Assembly (NCBI RefSeq): GCF_958301595.1
Contig: NZ_CATQJU010000001.1
Span: 310,001-374,000 of the forward strand
From: Porphyromonas vaginalis
GTDB lineage: Bacteria; Bacteroidota; Bacteroidia; Bacteroidales; Porphyromonadaceae
Reading direction: 5' to 3'
DNA length: 64,000 bases
In this document: piece by piece, positions 55,960 through 64,000 of the stretch
Position numbering within the stretch: the first letter of the stretch is position 1
Layout: each line of letters begins with the position of its first letter
The notes under the pieces: model-generated
The model's input: the letters and a program-made list of their open reading frames with translations, nothing else
Databases searched by the model: none
What the model was told of the DNA's origin: nothing
Program-made: the position numbers and the translations under genes

Positions 55960-58200
55960 TCAAGCGTAGCTGTGCATCCCGCCGAGGAAGAAGTTGACCC
56001 CGAAATAGGTGACCAGCACCGACACGAAAGCGATCAAGAGATAGACATGCAGGAACCTCTGCGAGCGGAAGCAGCGCAGCGACTCGCAGTGTAGTGGCAG
56101 GGCGTAGATGATGAGCGTGATGAGTGCCCACACCTCTTTGGGGTCCCAGCTCCAGTAGCGGCCCCACGAGACATTGGCCCAGACGGCTCCGATGAAGATA
56201 CCGATAGCCAGTAGCGCGACCGCTGGATAGAGGAGTAGTCTACTGAGTGCCTCTAGGTGCGTCCCGACGGTGGAGCGTCGCGACAGGATCAGCGCCATGC
56301 AACTATTGAGCATCATAAAGGCCAAGAGACTATACGCTATCATGATGACCAGCACATGGATGCTCAGTAGCGGCGAGTGAAGCACTGGCATCAGCGGGGT
56401 GATCTGCGGATTGCTACCCCCAAAGGAGGCAACCAAGAGCGACAAACCGCCCATGAGCAGACCAAAGGGGATCAGTACCCGATGCTTGCGCCCGGCGAGG
56501 ATGGTCAGTAGCAGTACGATCCAGGCTAAGGCTTGCATCGTCTCAAAGCCATTGCTCAGCGGCACATAGCCCGAGACGATCCAGCGCAGGATCACCATCA
56601 GGGTTAGGTAGAGCATACTGCCGTAGATGATGATCCAGATGCCCCACTTGACAAATGGTGGATCCACGAGTCGCCCCACGGAGAGCTGATAGGCCGTCCA
56701 GATGAAGAGCAAGATACCAACGGTGGCGAGTATCTTAGCGAGGAGTCCGATAAAAGGCGAGAGCTGGTTGTAGTAGATCTCGGAGCGAAAGCGCACAGCC
56801 GAGGGACAGCTCTCACCGCCCTCCTTGAGCTGGTACTGACGGAGCTTGACGAGGAAGTTTTGCGCCTCGTCCCATTGCTGCATGACGACCAGTTCGCTGA
56901 GGTAGTTAAAGCTCTTGCGTACGAAGGTCCACTGATCTAGCGGCATCTCTGCGGGTAGGTCGGTAGAGGCCGGATGGTACCACGCGATACTCCCATGGCT
57001 CTGTACGGGGAAGATCGCAAGCGACTCCCCTAGCCCTAAGCTCTGTATCACCTGACACTTCTCATGTGCCTCAAAGAGGGCCTTGCGTCCGGGCTGGTCG
57101 GGGTGCTGTATGTAGTTGTCCAGCAGAGCCTCCAAGCGGTAGTTACCCTGTGGATCAAAGAACTGTAAGTAGCTCACCCGCTGCCCCTCATAGCACTCGA
57201 GCAGCTTGCGTATGCTCCTATCTTTGATCCGTATCATCGGCTCATTGACCCAACTGTCATAGTAAAAGATCCAGCCCGCCAAGACTTGCTCGGCAGAATA
57301 GCCTCGGTAGCTACTGCGTCCATAGAGCTTCTCGGTAAACTCCTGTGCGTAGGTCTCTAGGGGACAGACTCGGTTGTTGTACAGGATATGCAACTCGCCC
57401 AAGCTTTTCGCCACACTAGCGGGGATCGTCTTGGGGAGTGGCGTCGCAGGAGTTTTTGCCTCTGCCGAGAGCGTACCACCAGCGAGGAGTATCAGGAGCA
57501 TCGCCACGGGAGAGACGAGAGCCTGCTTGAGGAGCTGTCTCACCTTATGACGGCGCGCGTACATACCCCCTACGAGACTGATCGCTAGGAGCGCATAGCC
57601 TAGGTAAGTGATGGCAATGCCCCACGGATCGTAAGCGATGGAGAGGATCGAGGAGGTCGTCTCTGGGTCGTAGCCTGACTGATAGAAGCGATAGAATCGG
57701 TAGCGGAAGATGCGATTCATCGAGACAGCACCACGAAGGCTCTTCGATCGCTCTTTGTCCTGAATGATGAGATTGCTCTGGTAGTCTAGCGGGAATTGGG
57801 TCCCTGTGTAGTAGGTCAGATCAAAGCGCTCCAAAGCGACCTCAAAGGGGAGGGTCAGTGTCTCTCCCTGCTCACTCTGATAGCTATCCGTAGGGCTGGC
57901 ACCCTCCTGGAGCTTGATCCGTCCATGTATGGCAGTCCAGCTAGTCACGCCAGCACCCAGCAAGATGACCAGCAGTGAGACGTGGATCATCCAGATCCAT
58001 AAGCGTCTGTAGAGCTTAGCCCGTAAGATATAAAGTAGTCCAGCACAGGAGAGTAGCACCCACAAGATGGTAAAGAGCGGGGAGCCATACCAATGCTCCT
58101 GCACGAAGGGCGTACCGTAAAGCTTTTCAACCACAGTGGCTGCCGCAAGGACAGCCACCGTGATGAGTAGTAGTATGAAGGGGAGCTTGCGCCACACCAT
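55960..58200 (-). CDS. CcsBA-type cytochrome c haem lyase (ResB-CcsA fusion)
   Basis: A 746-residue multi-pass membrane protein. The N-terminal half is ResB/CcsB-like (four helices, a large periplasmic domain about 215-490). The C-terminal half is CcsA with the haem-handling WWD motif WGRYWSWDPKEVW near residue 690 and conserved His residues near the flanking helices. System II CcsBA exports haem and ligates it to CXXCH motifs of periplasmic c-type cytochromes. Its clients are probably the two CXXCH-containing di-heme proteins encoded just upstream. It starts 26 bp after the di-heme gene stop. Confidence 0.9.
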   Translation of the reverse strand: MVWRKLPFILLLITVAVLAAATVVEKLYGTPFVQEHWYGSPLFTILWVLLSCAGLLYILRAKLYRRLWIWMIHVSLLVILLGAGVTSWTAIHGRIKLQEGASPTDSYQSEQGETLTLPFEVALERFDLTYYTGTQFPLDYQSNLIIQDKERSKSLRGAVSMNRIFRYRFYRFYQSGYDPETTSSILSIAYDPWGIAITYLGYALLAISLVGGMYARRHKVRQLLKQALVSPVAMLLILLAGGTLSAEAKTPATPLPKTIPASVAKSLGELHILYNNRVCPLETYAQEFTEKLYGRSSYRGYSAEQVLAGWIFYYDSWVNEPMIRIKDRSIRKLLECYEGQRVSYLQFFDPQGNYRLEALLDNYIQHPDQPGRKALFEAHEKCQVIQSLGLGESLAIFPVQSHGSIAWYHPASTDLPAEMPLDQWTFVRKSFNYLSELVVMQQWDEAQNFLVKLRQYQLKEGGESCPSAVRFRSEIYYNQLSPFIGLLAKILATVGILLFIWTAYQLSVGRLVDPPFVKWGIWIIIYGSMLYLTLMVILRWIVSGYVPLSNGFETMQALAWIVLLLTILAGRKHRVLIPFGLLMGGLSLLVASFGGSNPQITPLMPVLHSPLLSIHVLVIMIAYSLLAFMMLNSCMALILSRRSTVGTHLEALSRLLLYPAVALLAIGIFIGAVWANVSWGRYWSWDPKEVWALITLIIYALPLHCESLRCFRSQRFLHVYLLIAFVSVLVTYFGVNFFLGGMHSYA

Positions 58201-58226
58201 ATTTATATAGTATCTAGTGTGTGAAG

Positions 58227-59795
58227 CTATACAGCATTGATAAACTTGACAACCGCCTCACGATCCTTGCGATTGAGCTTGCGAAACTTCTCTACGGTAA
58301 AGCGAGCATCACTATTCTTAGCTCCATGCCACATGATCGCCTCGATCACATTGCGTGCTCGGCAGTCGTGCAGACGATCCTGGTGACCTGAAGCCTTCTG
58401 GCTCAGACCACGTCCCCAGAGCGGAGTGGTACGGCACCAACCTGTGCGGATATCGTTTTGCATGTGGAGCTTATGCTGGATTAGGTCGGTGTAAGGCCAG
58501 ATCTTTTGCTTAGGATAGCGTGGCATAGCCTTCTTGCCACCCTCGGTCAGTCCATACACATCCACGACGACATCGTCGCCCGTAGTCCAAGAGGGACGGT
58601 GGCAAGTGGCACAGCCTATCTCGGTGAAGAGCTGCTTACCACGCTGCACATCGGGTGCGTCGATATCTCTCGCAGCTGGCACCGCAAGACCACGTATCCA
58701 CACCATCAGATCGTAGCAAGCCTGTGCGTCCATCTCGACGGGCAGGTCTGTAGCTGTAAAGAAGTCGTAAATATCCTTCTCCACATTGCCTGACTTCTTG
58801 CGCTCTGGGAAGTATTTGTAAAACTGTGCCTGCACCTCGGGGTCTTTGCTTGCCGTCCGTGCGTAAGCCTCAGGTATGTAGAACTTACGAAACATCGGCG
58901 TGATGATGTTGGTTACCTCCCATAGGCTCACATTGGCAGAGAGCTTGGTAAAGTCACACGCATAGTCAAAGCGCATCGGGTGCCCTGCCGCGTCTACCCC
59001 CGTGGGGGCGAAGTCGTTGCCTGCCCAAATGGCGGGATTGAGCGGGGTATGCGGAGCCTCCTTGATATACTGCTGACGTATATCCTCATCGCTGATCGCA
59101 TCGAGTAGACCCGTGCCGTAGATGCCGATGGTAGACTCAAGCGTGACGACCGCCTGATCTATTGGATAGGGCTTACCATTCACCTCCAAAGGGGAGTAGA
59201 GCGCCTCTGCGGGCAGGTGTACCTCAGGATAGATGAGGTCGTAGGTCTCGCCATCGTCAAACTTATTGCCCCACTCGTCCGTGTAGGGGAGCCAGTCGAT
59301 AGTCATCTTCTTTTCGTCGATCATCGGCTTGAAGGGAGGTAGTGCAGCTGTCATAGGCACTAAGCCGAGCGAAGTAGCTATATTACCCTCTTTGTCCGTA
59401 ACGATGATGAGGCAGCCATTGCCCATCTGCTCACTATTGTAGCGTGTGACGCGCCTACCATGTCCATAGCCGGGGTGACAAGCCTCACACGAAGTGCGAT
59501 GATATAGAGGTCCCAACCCCGTAAAGGTGAGACCAGGTACATCGCCAGCAGCGTGCGCCGTCTCAAAGCGACGCTCGCCTTGCTTGAAGTTGGCATCTAG
59601 CCCAGCCAGAGCGATAGCCTCCGTGGGCTGCTCGAAGCAGGAGGAGGTGTTGTTGAAAGTAGTGCCGAGCTTACCTCCACTGTAGTACTCCTCGCTGAGC
59701 GTCTGAGGCGTGTCGCTACCACACTCCCGCTGACAAGCTGGTAAGCTAGCAAGGATGAGTGCTAGTAGAGCTAGCTGTGTAGTTAAGTGCTTCAT
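58227..59795 (-). CDS. Di-heme oxidoreductase family lipoprotein (DUF1111), copy 1
   Basis: A 522-residue lipoprotein (lipobox LASLPACQ) of the DHOR/DUF1111 family. Two CXXCH haem sites are visible: CEACHPGYGHG near residue 118 and CATCHRPSW near 397. The family signature DWLPYTDEWGNKFDDGETYDLIYPEV near 175 and the C-terminal WCRTTPLWGRGLS...RLHDCRARNVIEAIMWHG are intact. The family is annotated as thiol or di-heme oxidoreductase; the natural substrate is not established. It is a tandem paralogue of the next gene and lies directly upstream of ccsBA. Confidence 0.88.
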   Translation of the reverse strand: MKHLTTQLALLALILASLPACQRECGSDTPQTLSEEYYSGGKLGTTFNNTSSCFEQPTEAIALAGLDANFKQGERRFETAHAAGDVPGLTFTGLGPLYHRTSCEACHPGYGHGRRVTRYNSEQMGNGCLIIVTDKEGNIATSLGLVPMTAALPPFKPMIDEKKMTIDWLPYTDEWGNKFDDGETYDLIYPEVHLPAEALYSPLEVNGKPYPIDQAVVTLESTIGIYGTGLLDAISDEDIRQQYIKEAPHTPLNPAIWAGNDFAPTGVDAAGHPMRFDYACDFTKLSANVSLWEVTNIITPMFRKFYIPEAYARTASKDPEVQAQFYKYFPERKKSGNVEKDIYDFFTATDLPVEMDAQACYDLMVWIRGLAVPAARDIDAPDVQRGKQLFTEIGCATCHRPSWTTGDDVVVDVYGLTEGGKKAMPRYPKQKIWPYTDLIQHKLHMQNDIRTGWCRTTPLWGRGLSQKASGHQDRLHDCRARNVIEAIMWHGAKNSDARFTVEKFRKLNRKDREAVVKFINAV

Positions 59796-59925
59796 AAGGA
59801 TAAAGTGTTTGGGTGTATGTGTCTCCCCTCCCCTGACAGCTCATATCTATCATCATAATCTATTGCTTTGGCAAATGCTGGCTCAGGAGAGGGGTAGAAG
59901 TTAGTTAGAGTTTAGACTTTAGAGA

Positions 59926-61524
59926 TTAGATCGACTCGATGAAGGTGACGACAGCCTTGCGCTCCTCCTTGCTGAGCTTGCGAAACTTCTCAATAGCGGG
60001 CCGAGCATCACTAGTCTTAGCACCGTGCCACATGATCGCCTCGATCACGGTACGTGCACGGCAGTCGTGTAGACGATCGCTAGCTCCAGTAGCCTTCATG
60101 CTCAGGCCACGCCCCCACAGTGGAGTGGTACGACACCAACCTGTGCGAATATTGTTCTTCATCTGTAGCTGGTGCTGGATCATATCGGTGTAGGGCCAGA
60201 TCTTCTGATGCGGGTAGCGTGGCAGGAGACTAGCACGAGCACCTACGAAGAAATTGTTCGGGTCACGGATCTGATCTTCGCCCGTGGTCCAGGTAGGACG
60301 GTGGCAGGTAGCGCAGCCCATCTCCTCAAAGAGCTTCTTACCCTGTTGGAACTCTTTGCTATCAGCATCTCGTGCCGACGGGACGGCTAGTCCGCGGTGC
60401 CATACCATGAAGTCGATATACTCCTCGTCGGTCATATCGGCAGGGAGCTCGCTAGAGGTTAGGTAGTCGTAGATGTCCTTCTTGACATCACCGCTCTTCC
60501 GCCACTCTGGATAGTAGGTATAAAACTTAGCCTGTACCTCGGGATCTTCGGAAGCTACCTTAGCATAGGTAGGGGTCATATAGTGGTAGCGACGATCACT
60601 ACGAGTTACGTTGGTGATGTTCCAGATAGCATTAGCTCCAGGGCCATCCTGTATGCTACCACGTGTCAAGCCATAGGTGTAGCGGGGCAGGTACTTAGTG
60701 CCGTCACCCTGCTTTTTATTGACGTAGTACCTAACGAAGTCTCCGTCCTTCCAGATAGCGGGGTTGAGGTTGGCACCATGCTTTTCCTCCGTCTGATACT
60801 GAGCACGGAGGTCTTCGTCACTGATAGCGTCGAGCAGACCCGTGCCATAGATACCGATGGTGCTCTCGAGGCGGACGCGTAGATCGGAGTATGGGATATC
60901 CTTGCCCTTGGCCTGTAGAGGCACATAGAAGGCATCCTCAGGTATGGTCACCTCTGGGTAAATGAGGTCGTAGGTCTCGCCATCGTCAAACTTATTGCCC
61001 CACTCATCTGTGTAGGGGAGCCAGTCTATCTTGATCTTACGCTCATCAAGTGGTGCCTTAAAGGGTGGCGCAGCTTGCGTCTGAGGCATACCTGTGAGGG
61101 AGGATAGGTAGTTGTCGTTCTGATCCGTGAGGACGAGTAGATAGCCGTTACCTATGATGTTCGAGTTGTACTCGGTCTGTCTAGCACCATGACCGTAGCC
61201 AGGGTGGCAAGCGATACAGCTAGCACGTAGCCATAGGGGTCCTAAGCCACGCAGCGGGAAGTTTGGATCGGTAGAGGTGTCAAAGGGATTCTCGAAGAGT
61301 CGCTCTCCCCGCTTAAATCTAGCGACCAAACCAGCCTCCTCTACGGCAGGGGTAAACTGCTCGTAACAGGTGGCCGTGTTATTGAACGCGGTGCCTAGCT
61401 TTCCTCCGCTGTAATACTGCTCTTCGTATGGATTCGTTTCGCTTGGATCTGGACAATCAGAGCTACATGCACTCAGGAGAGCCAGACAGCCTATCAGGCT
61501 ACATATACTTAATACCTTGTTCAT
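59926..61524 (-). CDS. Di-heme oxidoreductase family lipoprotein (DUF1111), copy 2
   Basis: A 532-residue lipoprotein (lipobox CLALLSACSS). Same layout as copy 1: CIACHPGYGHGAR near residue 109, WLPYTDEWGNKFDDGETYD, CATCHRPTWTTGED near 408, and the C-terminal WCRTTPLWGRGLS motif. By eye about half the residues are identical to copy 1, so this is an older tandem duplication. It follows the imelysin gene by 87 bp, a gap holding a hairpin. Both copies presumably need CcsBA for haem attachment. Confidence 0.88.
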   Translation of the reverse strand: MNKVLSICSLIGCLALLSACSSDCPDPSETNPYEEQYYSGGKLGTAFNNTATCYEQFTPAVEEAGLVARFKRGERLFENPFDTSTDPNFPLRGLGPLWLRASCIACHPGYGHGARQTEYNSNIIGNGYLLVLTDQNDNYLSSLTGMPQTQAAPPFKAPLDERKIKIDWLPYTDEWGNKFDDGETYDLIYPEVTIPEDAFYVPLQAKGKDIPYSDLRVRLESTIGIYGTGLLDAISDEDLRAQYQTEEKHGANLNPAIWKDGDFVRYYVNKKQGDGTKYLPRYTYGLTRGSIQDGPGANAIWNITNVTRSDRRYHYMTPTYAKVASEDPEVQAKFYTYYPEWRKSGDVKKDIYDYLTSSELPADMTDEEYIDFMVWHRGLAVPSARDADSKEFQQGKKLFEEMGCATCHRPTWTTGEDQIRDPNNFFVGARASLLPRYPHQKIWPYTDMIQHQLQMKNNIRTGWCRTTPLWGRGLSMKATGASDRLHDCRARTVIEAIMWHGAKTSDARPAIEKFRKLSKEERKAVVTFIESI

Positions 61525-61551
61525 AACAACTTCCTCTTAAATACTATCATA

Positions 61552-61591
61552 CATCTGCAGGCATCCACTCTAGGGATTAAGCCTGCAGATG
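61552..61591 (-). other. Perfect 11-bp stem hairpin between imelysin and di-heme genes
   Basis: CATCTGCAGGC (61552-61562) pairs exactly with GCCTGCAGATG (61581-61591), loop 18 nt. On the minus strand it follows the imelysin stop by about 20 bp without a T-run. It may be an attenuator or a processing/stability element adjusting expression of the downstream genes. Confidence 0.55.
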
Positions 61592-61611
61592 TTATGACGG
61601 TTGGTTATTGA

Positions 61612-62757
61612 TTACTTCTGTACAGCCTCAATAGCTGCATCGATCTTCTCAAGGAGCGCATTGCACGCCTCGATGGCGGGCTTGGTTGCTTCCTTGGTTA
61701 GGTTATTGCGGAAGGGTGCTGGCATAGCAGCTACCGTCTTGATCGCATTATCTATAGCAGAGCGGATCTCCTTGTCTAGCTCGGGGTGATGCTGAGCCAT
61801 GTAGCTAGCCATAGAGTGCTTGTGGGCAGTGCCGTCGAGAGAGCCGTAGTAAGCATTGCGGACGCTACGGAGGTTGTCTGTGAAGTCCTCAATAGAGTTC
61901 CAGCTGTACCAAGACTCCACGTCTAGGACGTTGCCAGAGTTGACAGGGTCAGTAATCTTCGTGTTACCCACCTCATCGGTTATGTCGCTCGCACCTTGTA
62001 GGATCTGTACGAAGGCATCCTTCTGGCTCTTGTAGGTCGTATTGCCCTGCTCACCAGCGGCTATCATGATCTCGCCATAGTCCATTGTGGGGAGGAGCTC
62101 AGCATCCTCGAGGGTCTTCTTCTTAGCTGCGGTGATCTTGTCTACACCAGCCCAGCTAGCCTCTAGACGAGTAGCCTGACGAGCTAGATCCTCAGCAACA
62201 GCCGCATTGTAGATGCGCTCAGGCTCTGTGATCTCAGCAACCTTGCGAGGCTTACTATCTCTAAAGATCATGTACTCCACTGCGTGGAAGCCTAGTAGAC
62301 CATAACCTAGAGAAGCGAAGCCCTTGGCATCCGGACCCTCCTCCTTGAGCTCATTAAGGAGGTCTTCGTTCTGAAGGATGTTGTCTAGCTGATTCTTTTG
62401 CAGAGGCCAAGAGTCAATGTGCGGGTCGATATTGTAGTCGCCAGCCGCACCAAAGAGGATAGCCTCGCTTAGCTCCCAGTATGCACGTGCCTCAACCCAC
62501 TTCTTGCAAGCCTTGTCGACCAGCTCTTGGGAGGGACTCTTCATCAACTCCTGGCAGATACCCGAGAGCTCGATAGTATTGTCTGCTAGAGACTTGTAGG
62601 TGGGGACTACGACTCCGTGGACAAACTGCTCGAGGATGGCTGTCTGCTCTGGATCGAGCTGCTTTGCCTTGGGTTCGTCGCTCTCTTGACAAGAGACCAG
62701 GATGACGCCCACAACTGAGAGAAGGAGCATCTTAAAAATGTTGGTGTACTTATTCAT
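61612..62757 (-). CDS. Imelysin-family lipoprotein (IrpA/ICMP-like)
   Basis: A 381-residue lipoprotein (lipobox VILVSCQ). It has the imelysin fold: an all-helical domain with the conserved GFHAVEYMIF (GxHxxE motif, near residue 153) in place of the true protease site, DIDSWPLQKNQLD-like segments near 110-125, and a second half with SVRNAYYGSLDG. The family includes iron-regulated proteins of unclear function that bind metal or haem-related ligands. It lies 31 bp after a porin-like gene and upstream of two di-heme oxidoreductases, an arrangement that suggests an iron- or copper-linked redox system (inference). Confidence 0.88.
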   Translation of the reverse strand: MNKYTNIFKMLLLSVVGVILVSCQESDEPKAKQLDPEQTAILEQFVHGVVVPTYKSLADNTIELSGICQELMKSPSQELVDKACKKWVEARAYWELSEAILFGAAGDYNIDPHIDSWPLQKNQLDNILQNEDLLNELKEEGPDAKGFASLGYGLLGFHAVEYMIFRDSKPRKVAEITEPERIYNAAVAEDLARQATRLEASWAGVDKITAAKKKTLEDAELLPTMDYGEIMIAAGEQGNTTYKSQKDAFVQILQGASDITDEVGNTKITDPVNSGNVLDVESWYSWNSIEDFTDNLRSVRNAYYGSLDGTAHKHSMASYMAQHHPELDKEIRSAIDNAIKTVAAMPAPFRNNLTKEATKPAIEACNALLEKIDAAIEAVQK

Positions 62758-62788
62758 AGTTGACTGTATTGTGTTGAATTAAAAGAGT

Positions 62789-64000
62789 CTAGAAGTGAAA
62801 CATGCCAAAGTAGGCGATACCGAGGCTGATCGTCGGCTCATCGTTGAACTGCTTGTGCAGCATACGATGACTATACTCAGCCTTGATGACGATCTCAGGG
62901 ATCGGGTAGTAGTTCAGTCCGACGGTAAACTTCTGTCGCTCCCACTCCGGCTCGTCGGTCATACTAGGTACTACTTGAAACATGGAGTCGTAGTAGTCAT
63001 ACCGTCCGAAGAGGTAGAGGCGCTGCTTGAGCTGACGTAGCTTGGCCGAGGCTGAGAAGAGATCATATCCACCCTCCAGGCCAGCAGCTAGAGCCGCCTT
63101 GGCAACACTATTCTTGGGTGAGGGTGAGTCCTTGCGGGTCGTACGATTAGCCTTCGTGATCTCCATCGAGTCGCCTAGATGTCCGTAGTCCACATTGCCT
63201 CGCAAGATAAGCTGCGAATTGGCATACTGGAAGTCAAAAGCTCCGATACAGACGAGACCCTTGATATGGTCATACTTATTTGTCGCATTGAGCGTGTTGC
63301 GACCGCTCGTCCCGACGTAGCCGCTCAGGCTGAGACGCAGGTTGCGCACCGAGTAGTTGTCCACGCGCATAGCGCAGGCATAGTTTGTCGCCATCTTAAA
63401 CTCGTAGGGACTCCCCGCACCGCCATGGATCCAGTCCTTATTGTTAAAGCGGTCAGCATCTAGCCCGGCGATGCCCATCACCTCGTAACGCCAGTTGGGC
63501 AGCTTACCCCACAGGCCTATACCCGTCTCATGCCATGTGCAGGGCAGGATCGTGTTCTCACCCTCGGGGCGGTAGACCGTAAAGAACTCCGTCGGCATGT
63601 GATACGCATTGGTTGCTCCGACAGGCACCACCATGTGTCCGATGCGCAGGTTGAGCGCTGGTGAAAAGCTCTTCTGTAGCCAAAACTGCTCGAGAGCCAC
63701 CTCTCCACCGCGCTCTATCTCAGACTCGTACTCACCAGTCTCCTCCTCTTCGATCTCGACAGCACTCTCCGTGCCACCATGCTCAAACTCGATCTCAGAG
63801 CCTAGAGACCAACCATGACCAAAATCATAACCAACGAAGAAAACAACATGTGGCAAGTCTACCTGCCCGAAGCTACGAGCATCTTTGTAGAGTGCCGCAT
63901 CGGTGTAGCGCTTGAAGTTATTACTGTAAAACATCCTCGATGCGACAGCCTCTCCATACCCACCTAAGGTGAGTCGACGAGGAGTTGGCGAGGGAGCCTG
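62789..64000 (-). CDS. Porin-like outer-membrane beta-barrel protein (5' end outside window)
   Basis: At least 403 residues; the frame stays open to the right edge (…LTLGGYGEA near the edge), so the signal peptide and first strands are missing. The sequence alternates aromatic and polar residues in strands typical of phosphate-selective porin O/P-like barrels (for example LPHVVFFVGYDFG, LNLRIGHMVVPVGATN, WRYEVMGIAGLDADRF, FDFQYANSQLILRGNVDYG) and ends in YFGMFHF with a terminal aromatic Phe. It is the most upstream visible gene of the imelysin/DHOR/ccsBA set. The substrate is unknown. Confidence 0.8.
   Translation of the reverse strand, partial: QAPSPTPRRLTLGGYGEAVASRMFYSNNFKRYTDAALYKDARSFGQVDLPHVVFFVGYDFGHGWSLGSEIEFEHGGTESAVEIEEEETGEYESEIERGGEVALEQFWLQKSFSPALNLRIGHMVVPVGATNAYHMPTEFFTVYRPEGENTILPCTWHETGIGLWGKLPNWRYEVMGIAGLDADRFNNKDWIHGGAGSPYEFKMATNYACAMRVDNYSVRNLRLSLSGYVGTSGRNTLNATNKYDHIKGLVCIGAFDFQYANSQLILRGNVDYGHLGDSMEITKANRTTRKDSPSPKNSVAKAALAAGLEGGYDLFSASAKLRQLKQRLYLFGRYDYYDSMFQVVPSMTDEPEWERQKFTVGLNYYPIPEIVIKAEYSHRMLHKQFNDEPTISLGIAYFGMFHF

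Overview
The window looks like a chromosome segment of a Porphyromonas species, probably from the P. asaccharolytica / P. uenonis side of the genus (inference). The reasons are Bacteroidetes-type promoters (TTG, 19-20 bp, then TAnnTTTG), a short Bacteroidetes primary sigma factor, the type IX secretion (T9SS) lipoprotein PorE, proteins with T9SS-type C-terminal sorting domains, and class III fructose-1,6-bisphosphatase. No rRNA, tRNA or CRISPR array was seen.

Layout. 1-5 kb: end of an unidentified gene, a YtxH / holin-like / basic protein envelope cluster, then a secreted protein, a coiled-coil membrane protein and a TolC-type outer-membrane protein. 5-14 kb: a BspA-like leucine-rich-repeat (LRR) protein flanked by two near-identical terminator repeats, then a five-gene operon of internalin-J-like LRR proteins that all end in T9SS-type sorting domains. 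14-15 kb: a complete 519-bp composite mobile element with a 10-bp target duplication. 15-23 kb: queD, queE, porE, rfbC, rfbB, a FAH-like protein, rpe and comEC. 23-30 kb: an island of nested mobile elements (an IS3-family element inside a CCACGTGG repeat, a MITE, and an ISAs1-family element interrupted by an IS4-family element and followed by a second ISAs1 copy). 30-41 kb: aspA, small lipoproteins, a flippase-like protein, pepD, fabD, cdd, a cytidylate-kinase-like protein, and a divergent tetR-fabG-rluA set beside a histidine kinase. 41-43 kb: further degenerate CCACGTGG repeats. 43-53 kb: rsmA, alkaline phosphatase, an EamA transporter, rpoD, PBP1A and fbp. 53-55 kb: an XRE-ImmA/IrrE plus PIN pair with a palindromic operator over its promoter. 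55-64 kb: small repeats, then a minus-strand set (porin-like protein, imelysin, two di-heme oxidoreductases, CcsBA) that appears to form one cytochrome-c/metal-linked envelope system.

How parts connect. The LRR proteins are probable T9SS cargo and PorE is part of the T9SS machine. The di-heme oxidoreductases need covalent haem, and CcsBA downstream supplies haem ligation. The ISAs1 transposases probably act in trans on the small elements, because they share the same 19-bp terminal inverted repeat and the same 10-bp target duplication length.

The strongest candidate for something undescribed is the composite repeat family: two about 100-bp MITE arms with ISAs1-type ends enclose a CTCTAAY tract, five CCACGTGG palindromes and 21-bp tandem bricks. 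One intact copy with a target duplication and several decayed or interrupted copies are present. All functional assignments come from reading motifs; no database search was possible.
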